From Aspidapion aeneum (lineage: Eukaryota; Arthropoda; Insecta; Coleoptera; Brentidae), in assembly GCA_963576565.1 (NCBI GenBank), contig OY755044.1:50673134-50737133 (forward strand): a stretch of 64,000 bases of DNA, written 5' to 3'. The stretch's first letter is position 1. Each line of letters opens with the position of its first letter. Positions 22,233 to 34,256 of the stretch are shown here, piece after piece. The notes under the pieces are model-generated. The model worked only from the letters and a program-made list of their open reading frames with translations, ran no database searches and was not told the DNA's origin. Both the position numbers and the translations under genes were made by a program.

Positions 22233-23555
22233 TCAGGTTTGATCGTCTCGATCAACATTTCCCAGGTAAGGTTTTAGTCTGTCTAGATGAACAACTTTCA
22301 TCTTGGACTTCGGGCTTCTCTGGATTCGGTAGACTACATCATTAATTCTCTTAACAACTTTATAAGGCCCTTCCCATGGTGGTGTCAACTTAGGTGATCT
22401 TCCTTTCTTGCGTTGAGGATTGTATAGCCAGACTTGATCATTCTCTTTGAACCCTGAAGAGTTTGCTTTCAGGTCATATCTCGCTTTCATGCGGTCACTG
22501 GCTATTTCTATTCGCTCTCTAACCACTTCATGAATATCGTGCAGCTTTTGCCTTAAACGTTCGACATAGTCATTAACCTCTAAGTGTGCTTCTTCAGGTG
22601 AACCAAACATGATATCACATGGTAAACGCAGTTCTCTACCAAACAGGATACTAGATGGAGTAGCTTCTGTCGTATTGTGAATGGCGGTTCTATAGGCCAT
22701 CAAAAACAATGGAATATATTGGTCCCAATCTGTTTGGTGCTCATCAACAACTTTGCACAGATGTTCTACTATTGTTTTATTAAATCTTTCAACCATGCCA
22801 TCTAACTGCGGATGTAAAGCCGTAGTCCGTGTTTTATGCATTCCTAAAAGGTCACAGAGATTCTGGAAGAGCTTTGATTCAAAGTTTCATCCTTGATCTG
22901 AATGTAGTTCCAAAGGAATGCCAAATCGGCTGAAAACATCATTTACCAGAACTTCTGCAACTGTAGCGGCCTCTTGGTTAGGTAAAGCAAAAACTTCTGG
23001 CCATTTGCTAAAGTAATCCATGACAACAAGGATGTATTTGTTGCCCTTTTTAGTTTCTGGAAACGGTCCGGCCACATCAATAGCAATGCGTTCGAATGGC
23101 AGACCTACGTTATATTGTTTCATTTGACCTCTGGACCTTGTTTTGGGACCTTGGCTGGCTGCACAAGTCGAACATCGGCGGCACCAGTTTTTCACATCTT
23201 GAAAGTAATTGACCCAATAAAATCGGTTTCGAATTTTGTCCATGGTTTTATTTATGCCTAGGTGCGCGCCTGATTTTCCACCATGGCATTCGGCCACTAT
23301 ATTGTCTACCATGCTCCTAGGAACCACTACTTGATTAACCACAGTAAGGCCATCGGCACTTTCCCAGGCACGTTTAAGGATGTTTTCCTCTACTATTAGT
23401 GAATCCCATTGTGCCCACAGTGATTTGAATATCACCCCTTGGTTTGCGATATCTTGCCATGATGGTCGTGGCTTGTTCTCTTCTTTCCATCGCAAGATAG
23501 GTCCTACATCTTTGTCGTTGCGTGGTTCTAATCGAAGCCGACATCCATTCTTCAT
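22233..23555 (-). pseudogene. Integrase of copy B (broken)
   Basis: The zinc head (HGGKSGAHLG, CRRCSTC) and first two catalytic acidic residues (IAIDVAGPF, LHSDQG) lie in 22887-23555, ending in a stop directly after HSDQG. The remainder, with VERFNKT (catalytic Glu) and the GPYKVV module, is in 22233-22841. A 5-bp loss near 23522 puts it out of frame with RNase H. Confidence 0.92.
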
Positions 23556-24526
23556 CTGGTTCTAACTTTATCTGGCGCACGTAGGTAATTCCTTCTTTCT
23601 GGTCAATTTTCCTGCAATGTTTACAATCCTCAGGGCAAGGTCTTCTGGACAATGCATCCGCATTATTTTGCACCCTTCCCGCTCGGTGCTTAATTTGATA
23701 ATGGTATTGTTGTAGCTTTTCTATCCATCTCGCGACTTGCCCCTCAGGTTGTCTCATTTTCATGAGCCACTGTAACGCAGCATGATCCGTTCTAATCAGA
23801 AACTCTTGTCCATAGAGATATTTGTGAAAGTGATCTACGGATTTAATGATGGCTAGGGGCTCCTTTCTGGTAACACAATAATTTCTCTCTGGTTTGGGTA
23901 GATTTTTGCTGAAAAATTCGATGACCCGTTCTTCTCCATCTTGTACTTGGGAGAGTACTGCTCCTATGCCATCGTTGCTCGCATCAGTATCTAATATGAA
24001 TTTACCTTTTGGAATAGGATATGCGAGAATCGGACTAGAACATAATGCTGCCTTCACTTCTTCTAAATGCTTGGTCACATTCAGTATTCCATCTGTAAGA
24101 AGCTTTATCTTCTGTAAGTCTATGTAATGGAGACGCTATTTTGGCGAATCCTTCTACAAATCGTCTGTAGTATGTACACAGACCCAAAAAGCTTCTCAAT
24201 TCATGTTTGTCACGAGGTTGAGGCCATTCTTTTATTGCTTGTAACTTCTTTTCGTCGGTATGGATGCCTTCTCGGGAAACGACGTGACCCAGGTACTCAA
24301 CTTTTTCTTGGAACAGAAAACATTTCTTTGAGTTCAATTTAAGATTTGCGTTCCTGATTCTTGAGAATACTTCTCGTAAATTATCTAGATGATCTTGAAA
24401 TGATTTCCCCATTACTATGACATCATCCAAATAGACTAGGCAGGTTTTCCAAGTAAGGCCTCGTAGAACGACTTCCATTAGTCTTTCAAATGTAGCTGGG
24501 GCATTGCACAGGCCAAATGGCATCAC
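23522..24526 (-). pseudogene. RT C-terminus and RNase H of copy B
   Basis: 24035-24526 starts MPFGLCNAPATF and includes YLDDVIV. A +1 base near 24050 moves the frame. 23374-24078 then holds RNase H (ILDTDASNDGIGAVL, RTDHAALQWL) until the 5-bp loss near 23522, after which it reads out of frame. Confidence 0.9.
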
Positions 24527-24625
24527 ATTAAACTGATAAAGTCCACTTCCAGCAGAAAATGCAGTCTTCTCAAAGATTCCTACTTGCCAATACCCACTTT
24601 TCAGGTCAAGAGTAGAAAACCAATA

Positions 24626-26167
24626 TTATCCTGCCAACGTTGTTAATGTGTCGTCTATTCTTGGCAGTGGGTAACTATCTTTCTTGGTCACATCGTTAAG
24701 TTTCCTGTAGTCGACACAAAATCTAGTACTTCTATCCTTTTTAGTGACCAACACCACAGGAGATGACCAAGGACTTGATGACTCTTCAATAACACCGTCG
24801 CTGAGCATTTTATTAATGAGATTGTGAACTTCTTCTTGCTTGGCCATTGGTAGTCTTCTTGGGGGCTGTCTTATCGGTTGGGCATCGCCAGTGTTGATAG
24901 CATGTTGAATGAGGTTTGTGCGTCCCGAACTACTCCTAGTTTCGAAGATATCACTTTGTTCTTCTATAAACTCTCTCGCTTTACTAAATTCTTCTGGAGT
25001 GAGATATTGCCAAGTTGACTCAAATTGCTGAAGTACCCCCATTGGTAACTTGCTTGTATCCTCGGAAGTTGGCTCTTCACATCTTGTTACTTTTTGTACT
25101 GGTTCAAATAATGCTACCACCTCCCCCTTATTAATTTTGACACTATTTGGGAAAATATTGACGACTCTAATCGGGATGTCTTTATCGGTTTTAACTAGTG
25201 ATTTTGCAACGAGGTAGGTGTTGGGTGTGTTTTGTTGGCTTATGAGTCCGACGCAGCTTGATGTTTTACTTTCTAGCCTCCCAAAAATTATGGTCTCACT
25301 GTTACCGACTAGTCTTGTTGTGCATACTGCCACCACCTTTATTGGTTCTTTATTGATGTGACTATTTGACAAAATGAACTCTTCGTTCCCAAATCTTAGG
25401 GTATTAAGTTTATTATCAAACGCAAATCCATGTTTACTTATCAGGTCCATTCCCAAAATAAATTCGTCTTCTATGTCTGCAACTAATACCGAGTGGCGAA
25501 TCTTCAACCTCCCCAGCTGTAGGTCTATGTCTGTCTGCCCCAACACGTCGGCGGATTCTCCAGTCACAGTCTTAAGTGTTATTTTCTTTTCTGTTGGTCG
25601 AATTTTATATCTCGTTGCAATTTTGAACTTAAGCAATGATATGGCAGCACCAGTGTCTACTGTTATATTAACTTTTCTTCCATTAATAAGTCCGTCGATG
25701 TTAAGACTGTCAGCAGTATGTTTTAAGCTCTTGATAGAGTAAATTTTGGGGGCTAAATTCCCATTAGCCAACACCCGCCCCTCTGCGTTGACTAGTTTTA
25801 GTTTTTCCTGATCTCTTCTTCGGTACTCTGTCCCACTAGATGGTGAGCGAGACCTTATTTGGACACGACAATCGCGTTGAATATGCCCTGTACGTCCGCA
25901 TCTGAAACACTTTACATTTGGAGGGGATCGTCTACTTTCTTTCAAAGAATCAATCTTCTCTATCAGTGATTGAAACAGTTGGTTTAGCGTTTTTAAGTTG
26001 ACCTTATCTCCAGTGCTCATTTCTTCTCCCTCCTGAATTGAAACACCTCTTACTTTTGGCCTGGACATATTATTTGATGATTCAATTTCAAGGGCTCGAA
26101 TCAACACTTCACTGCTGTTATGGAAGCGTTCTCGACGTAGTAATTTTGCTAAGTCCGTGTCTCGCAA
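24626..26167 (-). pseudogene. gag zinc knuckle, protease and RT N-terminus of copy B
   Basis: A 513-codon open stretch that runs through the gag CCHC knuckle (CFRCGRTGHIQRDC), protease (ITVDTGAAISLL, ILGMDLISKHG) and RT start (FCVDYRKLN). It shows that gag and pol are one frame in this family with no slippage site between them. It ends at a TAA at 24626-24628 where copy A has Ser. Confidence 0.93.
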
Positions 26168-26184
26168 GCCGTTAATAAAGCGAT

Positions 26185-27090
26185 CTACCGCATTTCTGGG
26201 TAAGCCAAGTACATCAGCCTCCTGATATCCGCTTCATACTCTTGTAATGGCTCCCCTGCTCTTTGTTGACGAACATTTAATTCTGACCAATGTAAATTTC
26301 GCAAGTGTTCGTCTCCATACCTTCTTTCTAGCGCTGCCACTAAAGCGTTATAATTCTGTTTTTGTTCGACTGGAATGGACCGTAAAAGTCCCAGAGCAGG
26401 TTCTCGCAGAGCTACTAACAAAGCTCTAGCTTTTTCGTCATCATCCCAACCATTTGCAGCAGCGGCAGCTTCAAACTGTTGTTTGTAAGTAGACCAGGAA
26501 GACGTACCATCAAAATTTGGAGGCTTAATGTTTTGGTTGGAATTTACAACACATCCTTGAGCTTTTATTTTGTTGTGTTCTTTCTGAAGCTGTATAAACT
26601 GTTTTGACATGTCCTGGAATTTTTCTTCCATGGTTTGAAAAACTTCTTCCCTAACATTCTGTAGTTTGGTCTCCACTTTTTCTTCAACATTCTGCAATTT
26701 GTTTTGTACCTTTTCTTCTACATTCTGCAATTTATTTTGTACCTTTTGTTCCACACTATGCATTCTTTGAGTTATTTCTTCCTTAAGATCTTCGGTTGCA
26801 GTCTTGAACTCTTCTCTCAGCTGTTCGGAGTTGCTCTTTATTTGATCGAAGTTTTCTTGAATGCCATCTAATCTTTGCTCAAATGTCTGTTTCATATCGT
26901 TCTGGTTTTGTTCAATGGTCTGTTTCATGTCGTTCTGGTTTTGTTCAATGGTCTGTCTCATATTGTTTTAGTTTTGTTCCATGGTCTGTTTCATATAGTC
27001 CTGGTTTTGAGCCATTTGAGCTGCTAGAGCTTGCATCAATTTAGTTAGATCTTCTATCTTTGCCGATCCTTGTCTGGTAAGCATCAACTT
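26185..27090 (-). pseudogene. gag N-terminal part of copy B
   Basis: Coiled-coil gag. The start region near 27084 (MLTRQGSAK) is followed by a stop near 26966, then 26185-26961 is open. The coiled coil has additional heptad/11-residue repeats compared with A in the KVQNKLQNVEE section. A 25-bp deletion near 26187 ends the frame at EMR. Confidence 0.88.
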
Positions 27091-27099
27091 TCTGATAAA

Positions 27100-27944
27100 T
27101 CACTTAAAACGTTTATTTTAGGGCTATAAAGCGAATGTCGAAATCGGTTTATCAATATCTCTTCCAATTCTGAAATAGAACCTAATGGAATGTTTTGGAA
27201 TATACTGGAAAATGCTACTCTTTCTGCTACTAGGCAAACGTAGAAGTCACTTTTTGATTATCTCTTTTGGTTCTCGAATAGACCGTCGTAGAATGTTATG
27301 GAATATTCTAGAAATAATTTCTAATTCTTACTTTTAAAATAACTAAGCTACTGTCGAAGTCGGTATTTGTATATCTCTTCTAGTTTTTGAATAGAACGTC
27401 GTAGAATGTTATGGAATCTTCTAGAAATTCTTTCTAATTCTTACTTTTGAAATAACTAAACTAATGTCGAAATCGGTATTTGTATATCTCTTCTAGTTTT
27501 TGAATAGAACGTCGTAGAATGTTATGGAATCTTCTAGAAATTCTTTTTAGTTCTTACTTTTGAAATTACTAAGCTAATGTCGAAGTCGCTTTTTGGATAT
27601 TTCTTCTGGTTTTCGAATAGAGCGTCGTAGAAAGTGATGGAATATTCTAGAAATTCTTTCTAATTCTTACTTTTTAACTAACTAAGGTAATATCGAAGTC
27701 GATTCTTAAATATCTCTTTTGGTTTTTGAATAAATCATTATCGAACTTCTTCGAATATTCTGGAAAAATCACTTACTGTTTTTCTGTCCAATTGTCCTAG
27801 CCGGTGGTACTATGTAAGGGTAGTCTTTGCACTATTCAGTTCTGAATATTCTGGCAAAATCACTTACTGTTCTTCTTTTCAATTGTCCTAGCCGGTGGTA
27901 CTATGTAAGTCTTTGCACTATTTATTTCTTTTAATCTCACTTCT
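27100..27944 (-). repeat. Leader tandem repeats of copy B
   Basis: About six ~111-bp units as in copy A, plus a duplicated ~85-bp block (27750-27835 and about 27845-27925, both with CACTTACTGTT and GTCCTAGCCGGTGGTACTATG) near the primer site. Confidence 0.85.
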
Positions 27945-27953
27945 GACACCAAT

Positions 27954-28371
27954 TGTTACGGGTTCACAACGACAAATTAAAACTCGCAATTGTTGAAAAC
28001 GATACGTCAATTTATTTCGACAAATTATGTACAAAAAACACGCACTTAAACTTACTAATAACTTGCTAATAATTCACTACTTTAATCCGCCTATTAACTT
28101 CGCGTTAACATCTAGCGATCACTACCGCTGGTTATCTTTGACTGATTGCCTGGTGCGCGACCCCGGCCCTATATATAGGATCGTCCATCTCTCTCGAACT
28201 TTCCGGCAGCCTTCGACGTCCGGAAAGTTCTCGTATTATTGCGACCGCAAGTCACAGATAACGCAACTAAAACCTAGACTAAGAATACAACCTTAAGATA
28301 AATCAACCTAATACTACACTAAACCTAAATAAATTCCAATTATAAAATTTAAATAACTTAAATTTGTAACA
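27954..28371 (-). repeat. 5' LTR of copy B
   Basis: 418 bp; about four differences from the 3' LTR. Confidence 0.95.
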
Positions 28372-28375
28372 ATAT

Positions 28376-29337
28376 TATATTTTTTTATTTTAGTCTATAT
28401 ATTATTTTTTTGGTATTTTAGTATAGTAACCTTTTCTCATAAAGAAATATGGAAGCAATGTTTTTTTTAAGGATAGGATTAAAAACATTTTACAGTACAG
28501 TGTAAGTACTTGAGAAAGCTGTGTGTTACTAGATTATTCTTTTAGTAGGTAGGTATAGTTAGTTCTGTTGGGAATGATACAGGAATGCTTGTAATGATTT
28601 TTCGGTATTATTAGAGAAATATAGCCAAGCTATAATTGTGCCAGGCACTATTTTAACACATTTACATTGAAAACTGACAGTTAATCGTTCAAAATTCATA
28701 CCAAAGTCGAATTTAAAACTATCGTCGTTTATTTTCAATTAATAAAAGTAGGCACTATTTATTCCAGTTCACATAGTAAACAAAGGCCATGTGTTGAAAG
28801 ATCACAGCTGATATTACAATGTGAAGGTGTCAAAATTGTGCCTGGCACAATTATAGCTTGGCTATATTTCAATAATTCTCTAATAATACCGAAAAACCAT
28901 TACAAGCACATTCCTGTATCATTCCCAACAGAACTAACTATACCTATACCACGGATCACATACCTACTAAAAGAATAATCTAGTAACACACAGCTTTATC
29001 AAGTACTTATACTGTACTGTAAAATGTTTTTAATCCTATCCTAAAAAAAAACATTGATGCCATCTTTCATTATGAGAAAAGGTCACTATACTAAAACACA
29101 CCAAAAAATAATATGGAGACTAAAATAATAAAATATAATATAATATAATATAGTACCAAGGGTGGTTTACATAAACAATCAGGCTGACTAGGCAACAAGT
29201 ACTTCTTAAGTTTTCTCTTAAACATATTATTTGATTTGCAATTTTTAATGTCTAATGGTAATTTGTTATACAATCTAATTCCTTTATAAAACAATGACTT
29301 ATATCCTAATTCAGTTGAATAAAAATTGCTGTTATTT
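28376..29337. repeat. Inverted duplication (right arm and centre)
   Basis: 28376-28660 continues the left arm that began near 16430. About 28850-29337 is its inverted copy. The centre is about 28660-28850. Both arms carry the LINE C-terminal tail, the TATATTATTTTTTTGG stretch, and TATAGCCAAGCTATAATTG near the centre. Part of the centre recurs at 41750-41830. Confidence 0.8.
29091..29337 (-). pseudogene. LINE C-terminal fragment, right arm
   Basis: Minus-strand copy of 16430-16597: LFYKGIRLYNKLPLDIKN, CKSNNMFKRK, YLLPSQPDCL then the stop. It is uninterrupted, unlike the left arm. Confidence 0.65.
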
Positions 29338-29359
29338 AACCTGGCTTTATTTCAAAAAA

Positions 29360-29708
29360 TTTTTTTTACGGTGCGCACTCGCAAGGAGATCACTATCAGT
29401 CCTATCACGCTCGAGAAGCGGCAAGTGCGCGGAAATGTTGATGTATGTTGGTTTTAAAAAGGTTCAGATTGTAACCTGCAGGGAAAAGTGTCGCAGGAAG
29501 CTTATTCCACAGCGATGCTGTTCTCCAGAGATATATTATCCATTATGTAATAATAAGAAGTAAATAGTTATTAGTATTATAAGTTTGGATTGGTTTTGTT
29601 ATAGAAATACTGGTGTATGTATTAACATTTAAATGTATTTTTTATATTTATGTTTGTAATTTGAAATAGCATGATTTGCTAATAAAGATTTATTCAATTC
29701 AATTCAAC
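29360..29708 (+). pseudogene. LINE 3' end with (ATTCA)n tail
   Basis: Ends AATAAAGATTTATTCAATTCAATTCAAC, a simple-repeat tail. The last 140 bp recurs inverted at 53245-53385 (GAATTGAATAAATCTTTATTAG onward), so this is a dispersed LINE 3' end. The short frame upstream is not recognisable. Confidence 0.5.
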
Positions 29709-30775
29709 ATAGTAAACCATTTCTAACAACAAATGGCATTAGGAAAATACTAAGCGTTATGTGATAGACAATTTTCTCAAAGTTTTACGTAATTTATGAA
29801 CGACCCCAATCGAAAAGAATAAAATTAGTTTTAAATACAAATAGAAACATAGTCCGCGATTGCAGCGTTGTGCGCTACTGGAACTTGTTGGCTGCGCGGC
29901 CCTATCTTTTCGGCAGTCTCTTTTTTGTCTCTGATTCAAATATTCAGCTTATTTTCGTATTCTTAACATTTTCCTTCATGCTTACCTGAGCAGGTTCAGT
30001 CATTTACTCTATTGCATCTCGCTCGAAAGTCACCCGATAGGTAAAATTTGCATGGATGCATTTACATATCAGGTGAATTTACATGCACGTGATGAACCAC
30101 ATCGACTAGCCGATCTCGCATCCTTCTTTCCCGCAACGCGATACAAGAGAGCTCCCAACTACATGCGTTGTGCTATTTTCAGTACACTTGACCTACTTTC
30201 ATACATGGCCGCTAATAGTTCGCCTGCTAAAGTATTTCCGGATATTTTAAGTGTTTAAAATTCAATCATAAACGGAAAATTAATAACATAACATAAATTA
30301 TAAACTAGAATATTAGTGCCGTAATGTGAGAGTAACAAATCTCTAGAAAATCATATGTGGAGTGATAAAATCACGGTCTTAAGACAGATAACCTAGTGAC
30401 AAAATGTAAACATTGCACTTTAGACACAAATTGTCTAACAATACAGTATTTTGTTATTACTTTTGACTGATTATATATTCCTTGATAGATCTGTTATCAT
30501 GTATCAAAATATAGACTTGCTGGAAAATCATTTAATATGGAAAATAAGTTGAAATGAGACTGTATGCATAACCAACTTTTAAAGGTAAGTTTATATGCAC
30601 ATTCTATATGAAATACCACCAATACAAGTGTGAAACTTTAACTAGTTAGGGCTAGCATTTATTTTAACCATAACAAGTACCAAAAATAACTATCGGGTCT
30701 CTAAAACTTCCCTAATTTAATATATTTACATCTTAAAATTACAAATGAGTAAAGGTCAATTTTTGTAACGTAACA

Positions 30776-30808
30776 AACTCTACCTTTTCTCCCCCCAAAA
30801 GAAATGGA
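30776..30808 (-). promoter_or_regulatory. Polypurine tract of element D
   Basis: On the minus strand, a run with GGGGGGAGAAAAGG directly precedes the 3' LTR. Confidence 0.8.
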
Positions 30809-30856
30809 ATGAAATGACATTTCTTTTGTCACTTCACTATCCAAAACTAAACTTAA

Positions 30857-31838
30857 CTAAGTAATGGATTCATCATCTATTTCATAAGTATCTTGACTCG
30901 TATCGGGTTTTAAATCTTTGACGTGCCAATTTCCTATTGACACACCCTTATCATTTTCTAATTCATATTGTAAATATCCTATCTTCTTTCTTATTTTAAA
31001 AGGACCTATATATCGATTAGCTAACTTAGAAGAAAAATGTTTCGCTTTATCCGATAAGACATAATTTTTCTTATAGACATAATCTCCAACTTTATACTCG
31101 ACATGTCGACGTCTTAAATCGTATTGCTTTTTAGAAATCTCATAACCTCGTTTTAAACGTTTCTTTACAAATTCTCTAAACGTAATTAAACCTTTCTCTC
31201 TGTTTGAAATTCTTTCTTCACCAGCATCGTCTTTATTTATCTTTATTGCGTATTCTCTACCATGAGTAACCATTTCTTGACCGAAATTAACAAAATATGG
31301 AGTTGCACTTATAACTTTATGAACAGAACTACGATATGCACCCCCTAATTCAGGTAAAAATTCACACCATTTACGTTGGTTCTGACTTACATAAGCGATC
31401 AACATCGATTTTAGAGAACGATTACTTCTCTCTGTTGGATTACATTGTGGTGAATAATTTGGAGTAAAAAGCGTGGAAACTCCAAATGAATTTAGAAAAG
31501 CTTTAAACTCGTTACTTTTAAATTGAACTCCGTTATCCATCCGGATAAATCGGGGAATACCAAATACCATAAATATATTGTCTTTTAAAAGCTTAATTAC
31601 AGAACTAGATGTTGCTTTTCTAAGAGGAAAGAACATAGCAAAGCGACTAAACGAATCTCTTCCTACTAAGATGAACTGATTCCCATGAACTGTTTTCGGA
31701 TATGGTCCACAAAGATCAGTTGTTATAATTTGCCAAGGTTTTGTAGCCTCTAACTGCTTTCCCATAAGTCCTGCAGGTTTCTTTTATTCAGGTTTTGTCC
31801 TGAGACAAACTTGACATTTGCGAATATATTTCGTTATA
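30857..31838 (-). pseudogene. Integrase of element D
   Basis: 30857-31765 is open: ITTDLCGPYPK (first Asp), RMDNGVQF (second Asp), PTERSNRSL (Glu), then a GPF-type end with RYIGPFKIRKK. Upstream, one stop and an internal deletion remove the His pair of the zinc head; CQVC is still visible near 31800. The core is open but the N-terminal domain is lost. Confidence 0.9.
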
Positions 31839-32740
31839 TCAGCTTTCATAGCTGGCCAATAAAATAGTCGAGCTAGTTACACTATCATGATATTTTTGTA
31901 AAATTTCAATACGATTTTCTTTTGGAATTACTAATTTCCAATAATCAGTATTATCTCTTAAATCAGGAAATTTACAGTCCAGATACTTATAATTCTTATT
32001 ATTTTCAATACGCCAACGTGGAAATTTTAAAGGATTTCTTAAAATAGCATCTCGCATTTTTAAGTACCATTTATCTTTTACATCTTGCACTTCAATACAT
32101 GATATCTCAGGTGAATCACTATCGGGTATTGCCCTAGACAAAGCGTCTGGAACAACATGATCTTTACCACGTCGATGCATAACTTCATAGTCAAACACTT
32201 GCAATCGTAAAGTCCAAGCCGACCTTGTGGATCTTTAAGATTTTCCAACCACAATAAAGAATGACAATCAGTTATTATGTAAAATTTTGACATTTCAAGA
32301 TAACAACGTAGTTTCTCACATGCCCATAATACAGCTAAGCATTCACGCTCACAACTCGAATAATTCATCACAGCTTTGTTGAGTTGACGTGACAAGTAAC
32401 AAATTACATACTCTCTTCCATTATATTTTTGAGAAAGAACACATCCTAAGCCATACAGACTAGCATCAGTTTGTACATAGAAAGGATACTCAAAATTTGG
32501 ACTGGCTAAAATTGGTGCACTGACTAACGCATCTTTTATTCTAGTAAAAGCAGTCTCACATGCATCGTCCCATACAAAACGTTTATTCTTTTTCAACAAA
32601 TTAGTGAGTGGAGCTACTATATCGGAATATGAATCTACGAACCTTCTATACCAAGCTATCATTCCTAACACTCTCGTAACCTCAGAAACTGTCTTTGGTC
32701 TGGGTAACTTAGTTATGGCTTCCACTTTTGCAGGGGTCAC
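31839..32740 (-). pseudogene. RNase H and connection of element D
   Basis: 32078-32740 holds the RT-RNase H link (VLGMIAWYRRFV) and RNase H with YVQTDASLYGLGCVLSQ, ERECLAVLWACEKL and ITDCHSLLWL. A frame change near 32200 continues in 31839-32204 (FDYEVMHRRGKDHVVPDALS). Another frame change separates it from the RT near 32730. Confidence 0.9.
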
Positions 32741-33420
32741 AAGCTATACCTGACCTTGAATTTAGCTGATAACCAACAAATTTGAGTTCTTTTCTACATA
32801 AGTAACATTTCTCACGGTTTAAAGTTAAGTTTGCCGACACTAAACGATGAAGTACAGTCGATAGGACCTCTAAATGCTTTTCAAATGTGGGTGTAACAAT
32901 TAATATAATCATCTAAATATTTTTGCAGATACGGTTCTAATTCTGGACCAAACAAAGTATCAATCAATCTCTGAAATGTTGCCGGAGCATTTGACAAACC
33001 GAATGGCATCTTCTCAAATTGGTAGAGACCTCTGGAAGGCACTGTAAAAGCAGTGTATGGTCGTGAAGAAGGTTCCACTTCAACTTGCCAATAAGCTGAC
33101 ATAATGTCCAATGAAGACAAATATCGAGCATTTCCTAACTTTCTCAAAATGTCAGAAATATAAGGTAATGGCCATGCGTCTTTACGTGTCTGAGCATTTA
33201 ACTTTCTGTAGTCTACACAGAAACGCCAAGTATTATCAGGTTTCGGAACAAGTAACACAGGAGAAGACCAACCACTAGTAGATTTTTTCACTACTCCTTT
33301 CTCTATCATCTTATCCAACTCAGCATTAATTACCACTTGCTTGTGAGGAGAAACAGGGTAATACCTTTGCTTAATTGGAGTATCATTAATTAATTCAATC
33401 TTGTGTTGAACTACAGAAGT
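32709..33420 (-). pseudogene. Reverse transcriptase of element D
   Basis: WRFCVDYRKLNAQTRKDAWP, SSLDIMSAYWQ (Asp), MPFGLSNAPATF and KYLDDY (catalytic pair). A frame change sits right after YLDD near 32905, and the continuation is in 32709-32912 (FEKHLEVLSTVLHRL). The upstream frame is shared with the protease except for one stop at 33421-33423. Confidence 0.9.
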
Positions 33421-34000
33421 TCAACCAAGTTTATCAGGATCTATCTTCGAAAAGTAACTATCAATAATATCAGTTAATTGTTGCTGTTGGTCAGGTGACA
33501 AATCAGTTTTCGCTTGGATGGAATTGACTGTTACGTTGTCATTAAGATCTTGATCAGAGAAATACCATTCGCCTTTACGAACATCGGGAACTATTCCCAT
33601 TCTTTTCCAGAAATTTATACCAAGAACTAATTTATGTCTCAACTCTGGAAAAATATAAACATCAAAAACCTTAACAACATCTTTTAATTTTATGGGTACC
33701 GATGCAACACCAATACATTGACATTCAGTTACATCTGCAACTGTACAAGTCGTAACTCTATTCTCATCCAAGAAAACTCCAAGTTCTTTTAACTCTTGCC
33801 ATCCTACTTCATTCATAAAAACTTTATTTGCACCGCTATCTAATAACGCATATACCTCTAAACCTAAAATATCTACCTTTACATATGCACATTCATCTAC
33901 ACCTACTTGAGATAAAATATAATCTAATACTACCTTATTTTCAAAATTGTTATTCTCAACCGAGTTAAATTTACTGGAGGAAACACCTTGGTTATTTATT
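33421..34000 (-). pseudogene. Protease of element D
   Basis: Active site ALLDSGANKVF is encoded near 33815-33850. The flap end reads LVLGINFWKRMG, and the linker to the RT runs to the stop at 33421. DSG in place of DTG is common among retropepsins. Confidence 0.85.
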
Positions 34001-34256
34001 GCCTCCTGCTGTCGTTTCCCTGGGAATCACCAGTGTTCCGACGTAAATGTCCACCATTAAATCTGTCTCTATTCGCATTCTTTGCCCTTCACCACTTGGT
34101 CTATTAGCATCTCGCATGTTATTCTCGCTGTATTGGTTTCCACCATTATACCTTGAAGAATTTTCTTGGCCTTGTGTTGTTCGACGCTCATTTCGAGTTG
34201 GGCAATCTTGACGATCTTGTGACGTCATTACCTCTTAGTTCTATTAATCTTGGTTT
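33992..34256 (-). pseudogene. Degenerate gag C-terminus of element D
   Basis: 33992-34228 includes QDRQDCPTRNERR, likely the end of a worn zinc knuckle. It is out of frame with both gag and the protease. Confidence 0.5.

Larger units (their letters stand above)
21803..28371 (-). mobile_element. Ty3/Gypsy LTR retrotransposon, copy B
   Basis: Same family as copy A. LTRs 21803-22220 and 27954-28371 (418 bp each, about 99% identical). Target duplication ATAT at 21799-21802 and 28372-28375. Primer site TGGTGTCAG and polypurine tract as in A. Breaks: stop near 26966 in gag, 25-bp loss near 26187, stop at 24626-24628, 12-bp in-frame loss near 24570, frame changes near 24050 and 23522, stop near 22887. 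The LTR subtype differs from A in the R/U5 portion (for example GCGTTAACATCTAGCGATC), so A and B are sister subfamilies. Confidence 0.97.
13641..29933. mobile_element. hAT-like insertion (16.3 kb with nested elements)
   Basis: An exact 8-bp duplication ATTCAAAT lies at 13633-13640 and 29934-29941; D's other LTR has the empty site at 45140. The ends are CATAGAGAAAA and, inverted, CAGAGACAAAA, as in hAT elements. Removing Gypsy B and the MITE-plus-LINE insertion leaves about 4.55 kb. No hAT transposase was recognised inside. Confidence 0.75.
10881..30775 (-). repeat. 3' LTR of element D, interrupted
   Basis: Segments 10881-12694, 13413-13640 and 29942-30775. It includes five GGTCACCTTAA-type sites (11134-11258), a tRNA-Lys-like 16-mer (10903-10918), and a run of CCCTTAAGAATTTATTT units (about 11870-11985). 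The right edge at 30775 abuts the polypurine tract. Short open frames here are chance. Confidence 0.88.
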
